Shown piece by piece: positions 1-14,397 of a DNA stretch of 64,000 nt. The notes beneath the pieces were generated by a model. That model was not told the DNA's origin. It did not search any database and saw only the letters and a program-made list of their open reading frames with translations. The position numbers and the translations under genes were made by a program. The stretch is from Rotaria macrura (taxonomy: Eukaryota; Rotifera; Eurotatoria; Philodinida; Philodinidae): positions 62,001 through 126,000 of the forward strand of contig OENT01000142.1 of the NCBI GenBank assembly GCA_900239685.1, read 5' to 3'. The first letter of the stretch is position 1, and each line of letters opens with the position of its first letter.

Positions 1-3000
1 AAGTTCTGTAGTAGCCTGATTGACAAACGCATTTATTCTCATCGAGTTTGCATGTAGCAAAATTACTGAATTGAGTGCATGTCTGTTGACTATATAGGCA
101 ATAACCATCGAAATTATATTTAACTAAAACGAATAAAATGTCTTTTGAATTTTGATTAAACAAGCGTTGCGTATACCGCATGTTGAACCATCATCAAAGT
201 GATCGGTAGTACACTGAAAACGTTTACAACCAGGATCACAGAAAAGTCGGCTATCAGTCGGTACTGCTGTAGTCCATACTGTAGTATTACATGTTTCATG
301 AAGTATCGATGGTGTGTCAATGAGTACTATTTTCAATCAGAAAGAAAATAAATAGATAAATAAAATCAGGTATGATACATATAGTCCTTGAAAAAAAACT
401 GAGATATCAAAGTGAATTACATCGAAGTCTATTTAGAGTTAAACAAATGCTTTCAGTAGACTATGAAGTTATGAAATCAATCATGGTAATGATTAGATTT
501 ATCTACGAATGAAAAATCTCTGAATCTTTGAAATGTTCATAGAAAAAAATACGAATTCCAGTCGTTGTATTAGGATAGTTAGAAAAAAACACCGTCTTAT
601 GTCGATAGTGTATATGTGTCTTAAGCATTTCGAATGAAATGGTAGATTATTTTTAAAATGTAAAATAAGAAAGTTTAATCTTTATCTTTGTTTAATTGTT
701 ATTATGAAGAAAACAAAAATAAACATTTGTATGATGAACTTGGCTCATCATATCGATCTCGAAGTAAAGAAATTTTCTAACTCATATCATCTATCTAGTA
801 TGAAAGCGAGTGAGTAATTCAGTACATATCTATCGTGCATAAAGTAAATTAAGGATTGATTCATATCCGAGAGATGATTGAACACGATATAATTTTCTCG
901 ATGTGTTGTAGCGTTTTGAAAATAACACGAGAAGTCTTCTTTGATTCAATGATTCTTTTACTAGCTTTAGCGTATAGCCGTCTGAGTAAGCAGATTTCTT
1001 TTTCCCAGTCAGATTAGTGTACATTTGATTTTGAACAGAGATTCGTAGAAAAATTATTGATGATCACAATCAGTTGTATAAACATGTCATATTACATATT
1101 GTCGACAAAATGTTTCGATGAAATGAAAAATGGTAACTTTCTAATACCACCATGGAATTTATTATTTTTCTGTCTCAATCATACAATCCCTATCGAACAT
1201 ATTCCAACTCTATGCAGATTAAAGTGAATGATTCATATCAATAGTGAAATCGATACAGTAAATTCAGTTGTTATCTGTTAACTTCGAATTTACGCAAGAT
1301 ATTAACGAAAAACATGTTCCTTTTGATACAATATTGAAAGTGATATTTCTATTTGTTTTAATTTTTGAAATACTAAACTTTGTATTTCGTCTAATTACTG
1401 ATTCGTTATTCATGAAGTCATCTTATCAAGAGATCAATCATCTTGGAAATAAACAAGTGTTCAACAAAATGTCATGATCATCTTGAAATTACTTTGAAAC
1501 ATAACTCTTTTTCGATGGAGATTAGCGTATGATTATAAGTAGCAGGTTTTTTTCATATCAGTTTCTTTCCTATATTAATAATCATTGACATCAGTTAAAG
1601 TAGCTATAGTTGGAAGTTTTCTTCTCGATAATGACAACTTCATAGTAAAAACTCGACGAAGAAAAAATCGATGCAATTGAAATAAATCTCGGTTAGAATT
1701 CACACACTCGAGTAGGTCAATAAATACTGTTCAAATGGGGATCATCACAAAGCCAAGGTCTCAAAATCACAAAATCTAGCACTGATTCAATTATTCAAGA
1801 GCAATATTCTATCGGACAGGAGAAACTAAAACTCTAGGTAACTTTTCTATGATCTTTCTGCAATGAAATTGTAGGTAATTAAAAGCAAAAGTTTCCATGA
1901 GCTATATACAATAGGAAATATTGACTAAGACGAATAGCTTCATACTAACTCAATGATCATCCTTGAAGTTTTTTTTTCACAATTTTCATATGAATGATAG
2001 AAATATGCATTCTCATTAGTGATTAGTATTGAGAAAAGCCAATCTAAAAACTACAGACGTGTCTTGTTTGTATTGATCATTTACAATATATTAAGAACTA
2101 GAAAACATTCGAATATCTGACAAATCTCTATGTCTAGAACGTTAGATAAGATGTTGATTTTCAAGATTAACATCACATTCTACTGAAGAACTTTTCTGCT
2201 CATCTTGAAATCTATTTAGTTTTTTACATATCAAAATAATGAAATCAGACTCCATCATTATCCTGTCATGTTTTATTGTTAGAATAGTTTCTTGAAATAA
2301 AAACTACAATAAGACTACCATCGAACTTACCGCATTGTCCTGTAGAGCTTCGATAATATCCAGCTTTACATGCACATTGATAACTTTTACATTCTTCATT
2401 AGGTGAACATTCTGGAGAACATTCGTATTTAACTAAATGTTTCAATGAATGTTTAGAAAGAAAAAGTAGAACTTTTGTCTTTTAATACCACATGTCGCAA
2501 GGGCTGGATTTAAGAAGTAATCTTCTTTACATTTGCATACTTTATAATTTTCATTCTCATATATATAGCCACACTCAATACCCTTTTGATATGAATCTAT
2601 GCCGCAATCTTCTTGAATATTACATGTTCTTGAATGGCGTTCATGAAGACCAGGAAATACAAAGTTTGAATAAAGTTCTAAAATAAACTTTAACGTTTAG
2701 TCGCAAAACAATGCTAGTAATCTCTGTTTACGGCAATTATTTCCAAGAACAAAACTTCGAGATTGATCACAATAGCAGGTATCATTACGGCAAAAAGCAC
2801 CAGCACCATGCAAACCTTCACAATCATCATCGGTGTAACTTGAATTACATGATGTTGCAGATGTAGTTCTGTTAATAGCTTGAAGTTTCAACGAATAAAT
2901 CGGTTTCCGTTCTAAATTAAACAAGATACGTTCAACAATTTGAATGCTGTCATTCAACTTGATGCGTACGACATCTTTGATTGGATGAAATCGGTTCATA

Positions 3001-6000
3001 TCCTCGTGGGCATTTGCAGCTTTGAACGTCTGGCTATAGTATCGAAAAAGACGAAAAGTTTTGTATCATTATTAAAACATTTACTTCGGTAGTAGGTGGG
3101 CAATCGTTTGAATTCATAAAAGGTGTGTAATTGACTCCGATAAGAAAATCTGAAATACAAATCAATGTAATACGAAAAGAAATTTCGTTTTTATTTAAAA
3201 CATACAGCATTTGTTGTTTTCCCAAAAAGCAATCGTTTGATCTTTGCATCGACAATACCCATTTTCTCCTGATGCCTCTGCTGCTTTTCCAAATAATTCT
3301 GCGCATGCAGGTGTATTGAGCCCAGGAATATTCACATCTACTTGGTCTCCATGGGGATAAACTCTTGCTGTTATCGGTTCTTAAAACAAATAATAAAATA
3401 ATATTTCTATAGGTCAAGTAATACGTGAGAGAGATATTAAAGTAAAATGCATATTTAATTATATTTCTATTAAACATTTAATAGTACCCTTTTTGTCATA
3501 AATCTCAAACTTTAATGAAAGATCAAAATTCAATCTACTTGTATTTTCCATGCGTCAACATATTCTTGCTAAACTGTTTGAATTCAATACTAATTCCATA
3601 ACTGAATATAAATCAAGTCAACAGTACTATGTCATCTATAGGAATCACGTCACGATTTCAATTTTCTACCTAGATTTTAACGATGCATTGGAAGTAAAAT
3701 GACAATGCAATTGACATTAATAAACTAATTTAATTTCAATTACGATATTATACTATCGATTATAGATTGGATGAACTTTTTATCTACAGTAATGCACTCT
3801 TAATGGCAATGCATGACTTAATGCTGTTATAACTAAAAATCGTGAATATATAATTTTTGCCAATTCAATGAAACGAATATAAGTAATACCAATGTTTGAA
3901 TAAGTAAAATGTCTCATTGTCATACGGTGTATATAAATCTTACAGCTAGATTAGAGAGAAATCTAAACGTAGCAAATATAATTATTCGGTCAATTTTTAA
4001 TGTTAAATTGATTATAGTCTCAATGTATTACTGAAATAATGTTTGAAAAAATCTTTATTCATTTTTCTTTTTCACGAAAATGAAACAACCTATAGACATC
4101 AAGCATTGAAGATTGCACAATAAGTTGTATATCCATTGAATAATGTAAATTTTTTTGTTTAGGACAACATATTCACTTACCACAAGTTCGATTGTCGAAG
4201 CTGCTGAGATAACCTGTGTTGCATTTGCACAATGGACCGTCAGAACTTGAAGAGAAAAGTGGACAATAAAGTTTGGTACCATCACTTGGAAGAGGAGTCC
4301 CAATGTAAAAAACTACAAATATTCACCAGAAAAGAATATATTTCAACTGATGAATTATAAGACATGTCTTTCAGATTGTGTACCGCAAGTTGAACCATTC
4401 AAAAATGCACCAGCATCACACATGCATCCATTATTATGAGCTTTAACCGGACCATTCAAAAACAATGCCTTGCAATCAACATCCTTTACATCAACATCAA
4501 CACCTTGTGTGGGAGGGTTCGTTGATTCTCGTAGTTCGTGCACTTTTCTTACTTGACACAAAAAATATCCTTTGTGAATTCTACTGGAATACAATGAAAT
4601 ATATGATCTTACCACATGTACGATTTCCGGCAGCAGCTCGATAACCATTATCGCATAGACATTCATTACCGACAGGACTAGCATTGTTTGGACAAACACG
4701 ACTGTTTCCAGGATTAGCATAAAGATATGTGACTAAAATTAAAGATCTTTTTATGACATGAAATTTAATTATTATTCGAATTAGAGAAAAGACTTGAGTC
4801 GTATTTTTCAAGTGAAACTAGTATGTGAGCAAAACCGAAAAATTTCAAACACCATTGCAATTTCAATCTACCTTGTATTTAACAGTGATCATCTAAATCA
4901 CATTCTTCGTAATTCGTGAAAAACGGGATGTTAAAAAAAATGAAACAAAATCAGCTGACTACGTGATAGCCAAAACATATGAAACGACGATCTAAATTGA
5001 TCAACAAGATTTTTTCTTTTAATTTTTCTGCTATTGTTTTAAGTGCACAAAAAGTTTTTTTCAAGGGTGCCTCCTAAATAAAAGAATCGTTTTTAAACAC
5101 GATCATCGAGAAAATAAAATTCATAATCAAGTGCTCAACAATTAGAGATTGTCCTACACTATAATCGTTGTGCTTCAATAAATAAATAGAATTTGACTCA
5201 TTGTGCGTAGAACAACAGAATAAACTGATTTTCTACAAGTTCTTTTCATCAAGATACAATAGTGTGAATTAAATCTCCATACTCACTTGTTTACTTTTTC
5301 TAAAGAAAAATCATGATCTAACATTTAATAAAATATCTGTGTGTGAATCAAAAAACTTCTCAGAGAATTCTGAAAAAAATTAGTCACCATAGTGTTATAC
5401 ACAGTTTGAATTATCACATATAGACGTAATGTACAAGTCGAAATACATGAGTTTCTAGTTATACTTGTTCCTCTTTTTCGGAACCTGATTAAGAATTCTT
5501 AATTCATTATAATCTTATTCAAAATAACGAGACCTGTCTTGTACTCGAATCGCTATTCAAATTTTTTCTGGAATTCAACTAAACGCAACAAAATAGATAA
5601 AATACAACCAATTCTTGTTGAAGAACTCTAGTCCTCATTGTATTCCGTGACATAAAATTTCATCTTCATACATCTTTAGATGATTATTCCACAACTGATT
5701 TTTTTATCTATTGCTGATCCTTTAAAAATGATGGACATGCCAGTTAACTAATGACGACCGTGTTTAGCGGGTAGTGTTCGGTATCCTAGGTAACTTCTTC
5801 AGAAAGATGTACCTTAATGTATTTAAGAAATTCGGAGCACTGAAAATCATTCGGTGGATCACTAACTGATAACGAATAGAAATAGAAATATAATTTATCT
5901 GAAGAATTTTGATCCTCAACTGACAATGGGTGACATGCATATCGGCAAGTTTTACTCAGCAACGAACAAGACTCGTGTATATAAACATCAGAAAACAACG

Positions 6001-8855
6001 GATGGGAGCCGAAAATTGTTTGAGTTGTACTCGAGTAAATGCAGTACAGTTGCTTTTTTTCTCTTCAAATATAATTAAAACACTTTCAAAATGGATAAAA
6101 TAGGATTAAATACATCTTTCCTTCAATTTTTACAACAAACTATGATACTGGAAAATCGATCGAAAAAGAAATTAGTTTTTCTGATTGTTTTGACCAAAGC
6201 TATCAATAATCTCATATATCATCAGTTATTATTTCGTTTCTACTTTGTCACATTGAACAACGAAGAATGCAGCATGTATTTCATGGAAATCGTTCTAACT
6301 CTCTCTTCGATCAATAGTACATCAATATCAATATTTTGTTTTATATCCTGTTGTTAGTAAATATAAAGATACAAGCAAATCTATTTTTTCTATGCGCAAC
6401 TTTTTTCATTTCTTTTGTTATACTTTATATCAGTCTATATAATGATATAAACAGGAGTTGTTAAGCTATAAATCGACTCGTATTCTTCTAAGATTCAAGT
6501 CATTTTTAACATACCACATTTGCCATGTTCAAAGTATGCCCGATCAGCTATACAGCGACACTCTCCTGATCTACAAAATTTTGCGGTATCCCCATGTATC
6601 TGCCGACAGTTTGCGTCAAATGTTGTATTAGTGGTACAAGCCGAATCTGTTTTGTCACTTAAATTAAGTTCTAAACAATACTCATAAAGAAGGAAAACAT
6701 ACATATGAATTGTAATTATATACCACATCGTTTCTTATCGCTGGACACAACAAATGCATCGATTGGTAAACATTGACATTGATTACCATTAAGACGTGAT
6801 GGTGGTGGGCAAGAGTTAGGATTGGGTGCGTTCAAAGGTCGTTCCAAGAAGTAATCTGAATGAAAAAGATTTTTGTTTTTATTTATCTATCGTATTGTCA
6901 CATTTAAAAAAACTAACAGCACATATTGTTAAATTCATCCCAATATTGATTAGGACCACATGAGCATACAAATTTATCTTGTCGTTCTTGGCAAGATAAT
7001 GGTGAAGGACATAAACCATCTTCTTTAATAGCTGCACCACGCGAATCTATACGCGTGCATACACCATACTCGAACTTATCATTTTCCAATATTGGTGTGA
7101 TACGTCCTGGAAATAATACAAATATTCAACATTTAGTCGTGTGAGAATTAGCTTACGACAAGTTGATATTGCAGATACGAATTCATAGCCAGGTGAGCAT
7201 ACACATAAACCACGTGCTTCCCCTGTAGCAATGCTATTTCCAGCAATAGAACAATTAGGCGAATTATATCTATGTTGAGAAATGTCGTATTGATTCGGAA
7301 AAATGAAATTTGAGTAGTATTTTTCTAGATAATCAAACGATTAAACGTTGAACAGAGAAAACATATCTTTTGTTTCAAAGCAGATTTCACGTACCACATC
7401 TATCATTATTTTTGATGAAACCAGATCCACACCAACAAGTTGTTTGATTAGCAACACGAACACAAACAGCATTCTCATCTTTACATAAACCACAATCATA
7501 AAATGGCAATGCTATTGTTGAAGGTGATAATGACGCATTGTACAGGTTCAGTACTTGATAAGGATTTATGTTATCTTCTGAAAATGTACATAGTATATCT
7601 TTACTTACAACATTCTTGATTTTCATAATTAGCAATATATGGTGGATGACATTGGCAAAAATTTTCTTTATGTTTTGAATCCATTGTGCATCGTGCATTT
7701 ATATCGAGACAAGCTACAGAATCTGTGTCATAGCAAAAATCATTCGAGTTATTAGCATCGTTCCAGTTGGCATAGAGTTTAGCTAATTTTCTTTCTGTAT
7801 AAATAAATGTTTAAAAGTGAAACATTCAAAATGAAGAAAAGAATAACATAAAAATACATACGACAATTTCTATTATCAAGTGTTGGTTCAAAGCCAGGAC
7901 GACATTTGCAAACTGAATCACGACAATCTTTAGACCAACACTCATCCGATGATAAACATGTTACATTTAAGCTTTTATCTATACAAAGAAAATGATTTTA
8001 ATGTTAGTTAGAATAAACTAATTCTATTGATGGCAACAGAACTTGTAAAATAAGTACAAATAGTATGTACCACTGAAAAAGATGACGATGAAACGATTTC
8101 CTTTTCTCTACGGATTTCTAGATAGTCTATTTCATTCGATAAAATTTAGTTGCTTTAGCTATTCGTTTCTATTATTATTGTAAAATTTTCAAGGAATTGA
8201 TTAAGCATGGTGTCTCGAAAAAAAGAAGAATAAAATAATAATCTTGATGATTAGTAAGTGCAACTGTGGCGTGCATCAAACATAGTAGCGTCACAGAGAT
8301 TTTGTCACTTGAGTTTTTATTCATGCTATTATTTTTTCATTGCTGGTCAGAACCATTATTCGACTAGCATTAATTTATGTTCTATTGATTGTATACTCAC
8401 AACATAGTCCATTGGCAGCTGTATAGTTTGGTTGACATTCGCATTGTTGTTTAGGATTACATGTAGAATAATTAACACAGTTGTTCTCAGTTCGGCACGT
8501 CTGCCCTTGATAGACGAATCGAAGATTTTCATCTGTAATTTTCCGTTAATGAAAAAAACGTTTTTTTCTGAATCAATGGGAAATAATTCAATACGTACCA
8601 CATCTTGACGTACCACATGGTTTATACCATGGTGTATCACATCGACATTTTGCATTTCGACAAATCATCGGTCCAGGTTGAGCACAATCTTCGTTTTTCG
8701 TACAGCTTTCATCCAAAAACGCTTTATAGATGATCAACCGATAGGAAACTAGGTAAAATGACGAATTTGAACGAAACAATCTTACCGGTGTTAGTCGATG
8801 AGATAAAGATCAATAAGATACTAGTCAATAAATATAAGTAATGCAAGCACACCAT
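1..8855 (-). CDS. Secreted cysteine-rich repeat (EB-module/EGF-like) protein, 3' end beyond window
   Basis: Exons in transcript order: 8786-8855, 8599-8721, 8401-8532, 7862-7978, 7609-7794, 7395-7577, 7157-7324, 6918-7106, 6724-6855, 6515-6670, 4613-4732, 4384-4542, 4181-4312, 3206-3379, 3085-3149, 2970-3033, 2732-2911, 2489-2677, 2331-2432, 177-326, 1-123 (cut). They give about 971 codons in one open frame. Exon 1 encodes a signal peptide (MVCLHYLYLLTSILLIFISS). Each later exon carries one module of about 34-63 residues with 4-8 Cys and a C-x-C near its end (CRC, CEC, CKC, CLC), often followed by a Gly-Tyr or similar turn, as in EB or EGF-like modules. All introns are phase 1 except a phase 0 intron that splits the module of exons 15/16. 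Inference: an extracellular or surface protein; ligand and function unknown. The 6515-4732 and 2331-326 introns are long and could hide further modules. The start is the only ATG that gives a signal peptide in phase with exon 2. Confidence 0.85.
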
Positions 8856-11800
8856 TACTGTCTATCGACGAAAAATTAGCAACAATAGGATTTTTATCTG
8901 AAGAAAAATAAAATCGTATATCACAGAATCAAGTTGATCTGTATCTTTTTATTTGAAAAAAAAATACAAATGAAGAAAAACGCATCTACTTATGCTTTTT
9001 ATATTGCTTAAAGTTTTTTAGTTGCGAAATTATGATTTGTCAACTATTTAAAATATAATATATTCGGTCTATTGAGTAATATCATGTTACTTTTGATCGA
9101 ATCGCAATCTTGTTGTTAGCTACCACAAATAGTTTCAAGCAAGAGAAAAAAATGGTCGTTAGAATTAAAATAAGGGTGATGTTCTCGTCTATGAGAATGC
9201 CATGTTACTATACACTTATATGCAAGCATATCATATGTTATGGATATGTATATGAGAGTAACTCATCGTCCCAAAACGAGAAAATTTTGACCATTCAGCG
9301 AAATGAAGAATTAATTTATAATCTACTTCTATTTCATAGTTCCCGTTGACTGAATATACAAGAAAAAAAAACTCTCAGATCTGCGAAATAAAACAAAACA
9401 AATTGTTTATGCTATTATCAATCTTGATAATTCGAATTATCTAAAGACACGTCTTCTTTGATGGGATAAACGAGAAAAAAACTATTGGAATCTATTTGAT
9501 TTCAACATTATCTTCATCTTTTTCACTCATTAATTTTTCATACAGAGAAAAATTGCTCTAATCCTAAAAGAGTAATTTTCTTCTTTTATATTCTTCGATA
9601 ATATTTTCTATCCAAATATTAATTCTATTTAATGTTTTGTAATACGAGTCGAAACGATCAGAATACTTATGCCGTTGTTAACAACATCGATATGAAGGTA
9701 AGAAGATATTGTCATATATGAAGAGAATTTGCATTTTATTTAATATCCACCAACAAACAAGAGTGAAGTAAAAATCTTTGTGACAGTAAAAATACGTTAA
9801 GTTTTATATGAGGATAATATTTTATTGTTGAAAAAAGAACGTCATGAAGTATTCGCAAACATAGACAAAATAATATCGTCCCTTCGTTTATTTTCTCTTT
9901 TTTTCTCTTATATATATATATACATATAGCCGTAAAATTAAATGAAGTATATTTATTTGTTACATATGCTGTTATTAACATAGGCCATTGATTGAAGCAC
10001 ATCATTCTGATCGAATATATTTGAAATTTAGTGTACCTCGATACAATATATTTCACTATGATTTATTGCTATGATTTACCATAAATTACTTCGCGTTTTA
10101 TATACTATCACTGTCAATCGTCTTGTTTCTAATTTAAAATTATGACTACATTCGATGAAAATATGTTTAATAAATATTTCATGTAGAGAGAAGAAAAAAT
10201 AATATTAGTGAACGATTTATAGTATTTTAGTTCGTCTATTAAGAAGAACGCTTGTTTTGATAGAAAAATCAATGAGTTTCGAATGCCAGTGCATTTGATT
10301 AACATTGATATTTTTCAAAGTATTTCGTCAAAGTTTTCAACTGATTCAAATGACTTTTTTCTCTACAGATTTCATGTTGTATTTGTATAGAAACGGAAAA
10401 AAATATATGTTTGTTTGTGCACATATAGAGTATAAAGCAAGTTAGATTCATTCAGTACTGAATTGGATTAGTAGCAATGTGATGTTTACAAATTTTACAA
10501 CAAAAATGCTCGTCAAATTATGAATATTTCAAGGTACAGTGTCTATTGTGTGACTAGGGTAAAATTGACCATATGAATTTTGTGAAAATTTTCAATGTTG
10601 AAGACAATATGTTCGAGATTTGTGAACGTTCTCATGAAATCTAATCTACATAGTTCATTTGTTGTACAGTGGACAATTTTCAGAGAAGAATCTGAAAAGA
10701 AAAGATTGCCGAGAAATAAGAAATAGAATTGTTTTTCAGTTTTTTTTTAAATGTTTTTTAGTCTTCACATGTAAGATACTATGGAGCTTCGATAGAATGA
10801 ATTTTTGAAGTTACTCAGAGAGTCACTTAGTAAATTGAAAACTATATCAGAGTAAATCAATATTTGACGCCAAATATTGAATCAGAGCTGATCGTGAGCT
10901 TTGCTGAAAAGTCACCTTTCTAAAGCATCGCTACATCGTTTGTGATCAAAACTAATTTCACAACAACAATAAGGTGGGAGACTATTATAGTCTATCGTCG
11001 GGTAATCGGACAAATTATGTTTTTAAATAATCAAATACGTGTGGAGTACATGACATGTATCCATAATTTTCAATAGTGGTGAACACTATCTTGACTCGTC
11101 ACCATGTTGATCTGTACTGATTTAATGCTTCATGCATCTTCGTTTCTTTGTGAGAAACATGATTTTGTTCATAGGACCGATAAAAACATGTTTGCTTTTC
11201 TTCAAGCTCATTTTACTTTGTTGAAACCAAGAATATCTTTGTTATTATAGATCTATGTGAGGAGAATTTTGTTCGTTTTCGAAATGACTCTTTGTGATAG
11301 AAATCTTGAATGAAAAAACCCTATTTCTATTATGATATCGTGATTAATAGTCAAATAAGAATTACATATAACGTTGATCGAGCCGTTTCTTCTGCAGAAT
11401 TTCAAGGAAAATATGTTTAGCACAACACAACTGGCATATAAATTGATTTTAAGACGAACATGATGCCTGATTCAGAACTGAAACATGTTTATGACATACT
11501 GTAGAAAATTTAGTCAAAGGGACGATAATTTATACAATACTTGTACATACATGAAGTCGCTGTCTATTGACATGCGTGAGAATATGTAACGAAGTAAATG
11601 AAATTAGAGTTGCACTTGTTTTTCAGAGAAAAAATGAATTATGTATTTGAGTACAACTATTGTGTTACACGACAAACCTCTTGAGATCTTTCGAATGTCT
11701 ACTAACAATCGAAAATGAAATCGATACTTCTCAGCAGATAATTACACGATACATATGAACATGACTATCAGTAACTATAGGGTATATGTTCGTAATTATG

Positions 11801-14397
11801 CAGATGCTTGCAAGTAATTCCATCATACTAATTGATTCAGAAGCAAACATGAGTTGGAATCAATTGTATTTTCAAGTTCCTTTTCTCAACAATAGTACTT
11901 CAGAAAAATTTTGAATATTAATTTCTGTAATTGAATAGATTTCTCAATTAGTATTAGATGAACTGAGAATTTCAATAAAATTGTTCACCAAATAGTCTAC
12001 GGAAAATTAAGATTCCAAAAAACTATTTCTCATATCGATATAAAGTGTGTGAAAATTCAGCGTATTTGATAAAATAAAACTGTAATTATATCTCTGATTT
12101 CGTCATGATATCTGAAAACACCATTGAAAACAAGAGAAGACACCATTCTTCTTGAACTTTGTGTATGGTGAATGTAGTTCAATGAAGAGAGAACAAGCAG
12201 AAATTGAAGATATTTCAATTTGCTTTCGGACATAATATCTTAGTTCGAAAATTTTCCAACGTATGTCAGAGAGTTGTTTAGAGTGTAGTTCAGTTTTTTT
12301 CGAGGAATCAGGTAAACAGTTCGTTCGAAATCTTGAACTTTATCTATATTGCATTGTTCATCGTTTTAGCAATACACATAATTGTTTCAAAGTTCTTGTC
12401 AGGTATTATTATAAATGAGAAGAACTTTCAAAAGATCTATGCTCTAATTTTTGTTGACTATCATGTATGAAAAAGCATTAGAAAAAAAAGCACAGTTAAA
12501 ATTAGAGAATGATGCAATATATGGAAGAACGAAAATCGACCAATACGAGTGAGAGTCAAAAAATTCATAATGATAAAGCAGAAGCTCCTCACAGAGTCAT
12601 AAGTCATCATGGTATGGATAAAAAACAAAATCGAATAGAAGCATTCAAATATTTTTGCTCTCTAATATGAAATATCGGATTGAATCATTCTTTTCAAAGG
12701 GATTGGATCGAATTGAATTCGATTACAGATGCTTCCTAACCGAATCGAGATTTTCCCTGTAGTTTTGTTCTCTGATGTGAATAAAAGTATGGAAATCTGT
12801 GCGAATGCAAGAATAGAGAGATTGCAAGAAGATCCAAATTATTATCTATTCTTTATTGATGATTGCTCTGTTAACTAATACGTAATGTCTTGTATGATAG
12901 TCGGTATTCACATTCTGTAAATGGTACTATCACATAATTTCGAGAAACTATAAAAACATCATAAGCGTTTATTCGTTTCTGTCATATAATAACTGAAAGC
13001 TTTTATTGAAAAAAATTTTTAGCTATTTTATTATTGATTTCTTGACTATTTCTCTCAGTCATCAATGTCGTATCGACTGATGTTCGTGAACCTGCAACAT
13101 ACGTACATGAAAACTGACAGAAAATCGTATGCCAATTTTTTTAATAGGTTTCTTATAAACGATTTTTTTTTAATTGTCCATCAATATGCACGATGACGCG
13201 AAATTCTAGCCGACTAGTGTTACAAACCAGTGGCAGGTTGACTTTTATAATCCTCTCATATAACTTGCATAAACATATCATATTAGTGCATACAAATACG
13301 ATGAAGGCTTCAATTCATATATAGTTTCGTAAGTTTTTATTTTAAACTTAAACTGTTTCATTTTTTTTTTCTTCCATAAGATACAAGGAATTGAGAAATA
13401 TTCTTTTAATCGAGTAATTCGAAAGCGATAGTTGCTTGCCTTATTATTGCTGACATTTATCTAACATATAACTTGATCGAACTAGTTAAAAGTTTCACTA
13501 TCTTGGAAATATTTAGTTCTTATCGATAGTATTCTATGATGGATAATGATAAAGAAAAGTATACTCAATATTGATGGTAAACACTTAGTATTATCATGCC
13601 ATTATCAGATTTATTTTTAACTAAATACTGTTCATATTCAAAATTAAGACGATTAATGATTTTCAGATTCTTTCATTGAATGTTGTTTTTCAATAACAAA
13701 AGCTTTTCCATTACTATCGTAGAATGGATAATATGTATTTTAATTTTAATTTTANNNNNNNNNNNNNNNNNNNNNNNNNNNNNNNNNNNNNNNNNNNNNN
13801 NNATTTGCCATTATATAATGCTCCAATGGAATTCTGTTGATTTCGAGAAGACATGTCAATGACATTAAGTGTTCTGTGCATAAGTTTCAGTTCATAAGAT
13901 GTCTTACAAGGTCTTCTTCTTTCCGGTGATCAAAATGTATTTCGAATAAACCTTCATTTTATCATACAAGTTTAAACATATAATCAAACACATGAGTGTT
14001 CCAGTAAGACAAGGACTTCTCTTTGAATATCTCTCAACTAAAAATAACGCTTAACCTCTACGCTTGATTAATAAATAATCTCTTGATATTATATATATAT
14101 ATCATATTGAAAATGAATTCTTCGATCGGGCTACTACTAACAGCGGAAATATGAGTGAGAGATGGAAGAAAAAAGGAGTACATGTTACGTGTGTGTGTGT
14201 GTCTATGTACATTGAATTCACAACAGACGATGTTCTTTTTTTTCTGTTAATGTTCATGCCAACGGGAAAGAGAACAGTATATACATATATTGATCGTTGG
14301 TCACCTCTTTTCTTCTTTTTACTAAAGAATAGATTAATGCGTTTGGTAGCGAACATAGAAGCGTCTTTCTCTATGCAATCGATTCGTTTCTTTCTAG
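8856..14397. other. Intergenic region between divergent genes, no gene seen
   Basis: This AT-rich stretch separates the start of the cysteine-rich repeat gene (-) from the CAP-Gly gene (+). Open frames here are short and lack family resemblance or consistent splice phasing. It holds the 48-base N run, a short TA repeat near 9909-9922 and another near 14088-14101. It should contain both promoters and probably the missing first exon of the CAP-Gly gene, which I could not identify. Confidence 0.6.
13755..13802. other. Assembly gap (48 Ns)
   Basis: A run of 48 Ns sits in intergenic sequence, so the true length and content here are unknown. Isolated single Ns also occur at 18264 (intron poly-A), 36904 (inside the adenosylhomocysteinase coding sequence), 47617 and 53617. 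Confidence 0.99.

Noticed and set aside
5786..5998. Cys-containing frame as an extra module of the repeat gene
   Set aside because: No acceptor and donor in phase 1 frame it, and it lacks the C-x-C and terminal Cys seen in all other modules.
9736..10056. 106-codon minus-strand frame
   Set aside because: Its composition is that of AT-rich intergenic sequence and it spans a TA microsatellite; no motif is visible.
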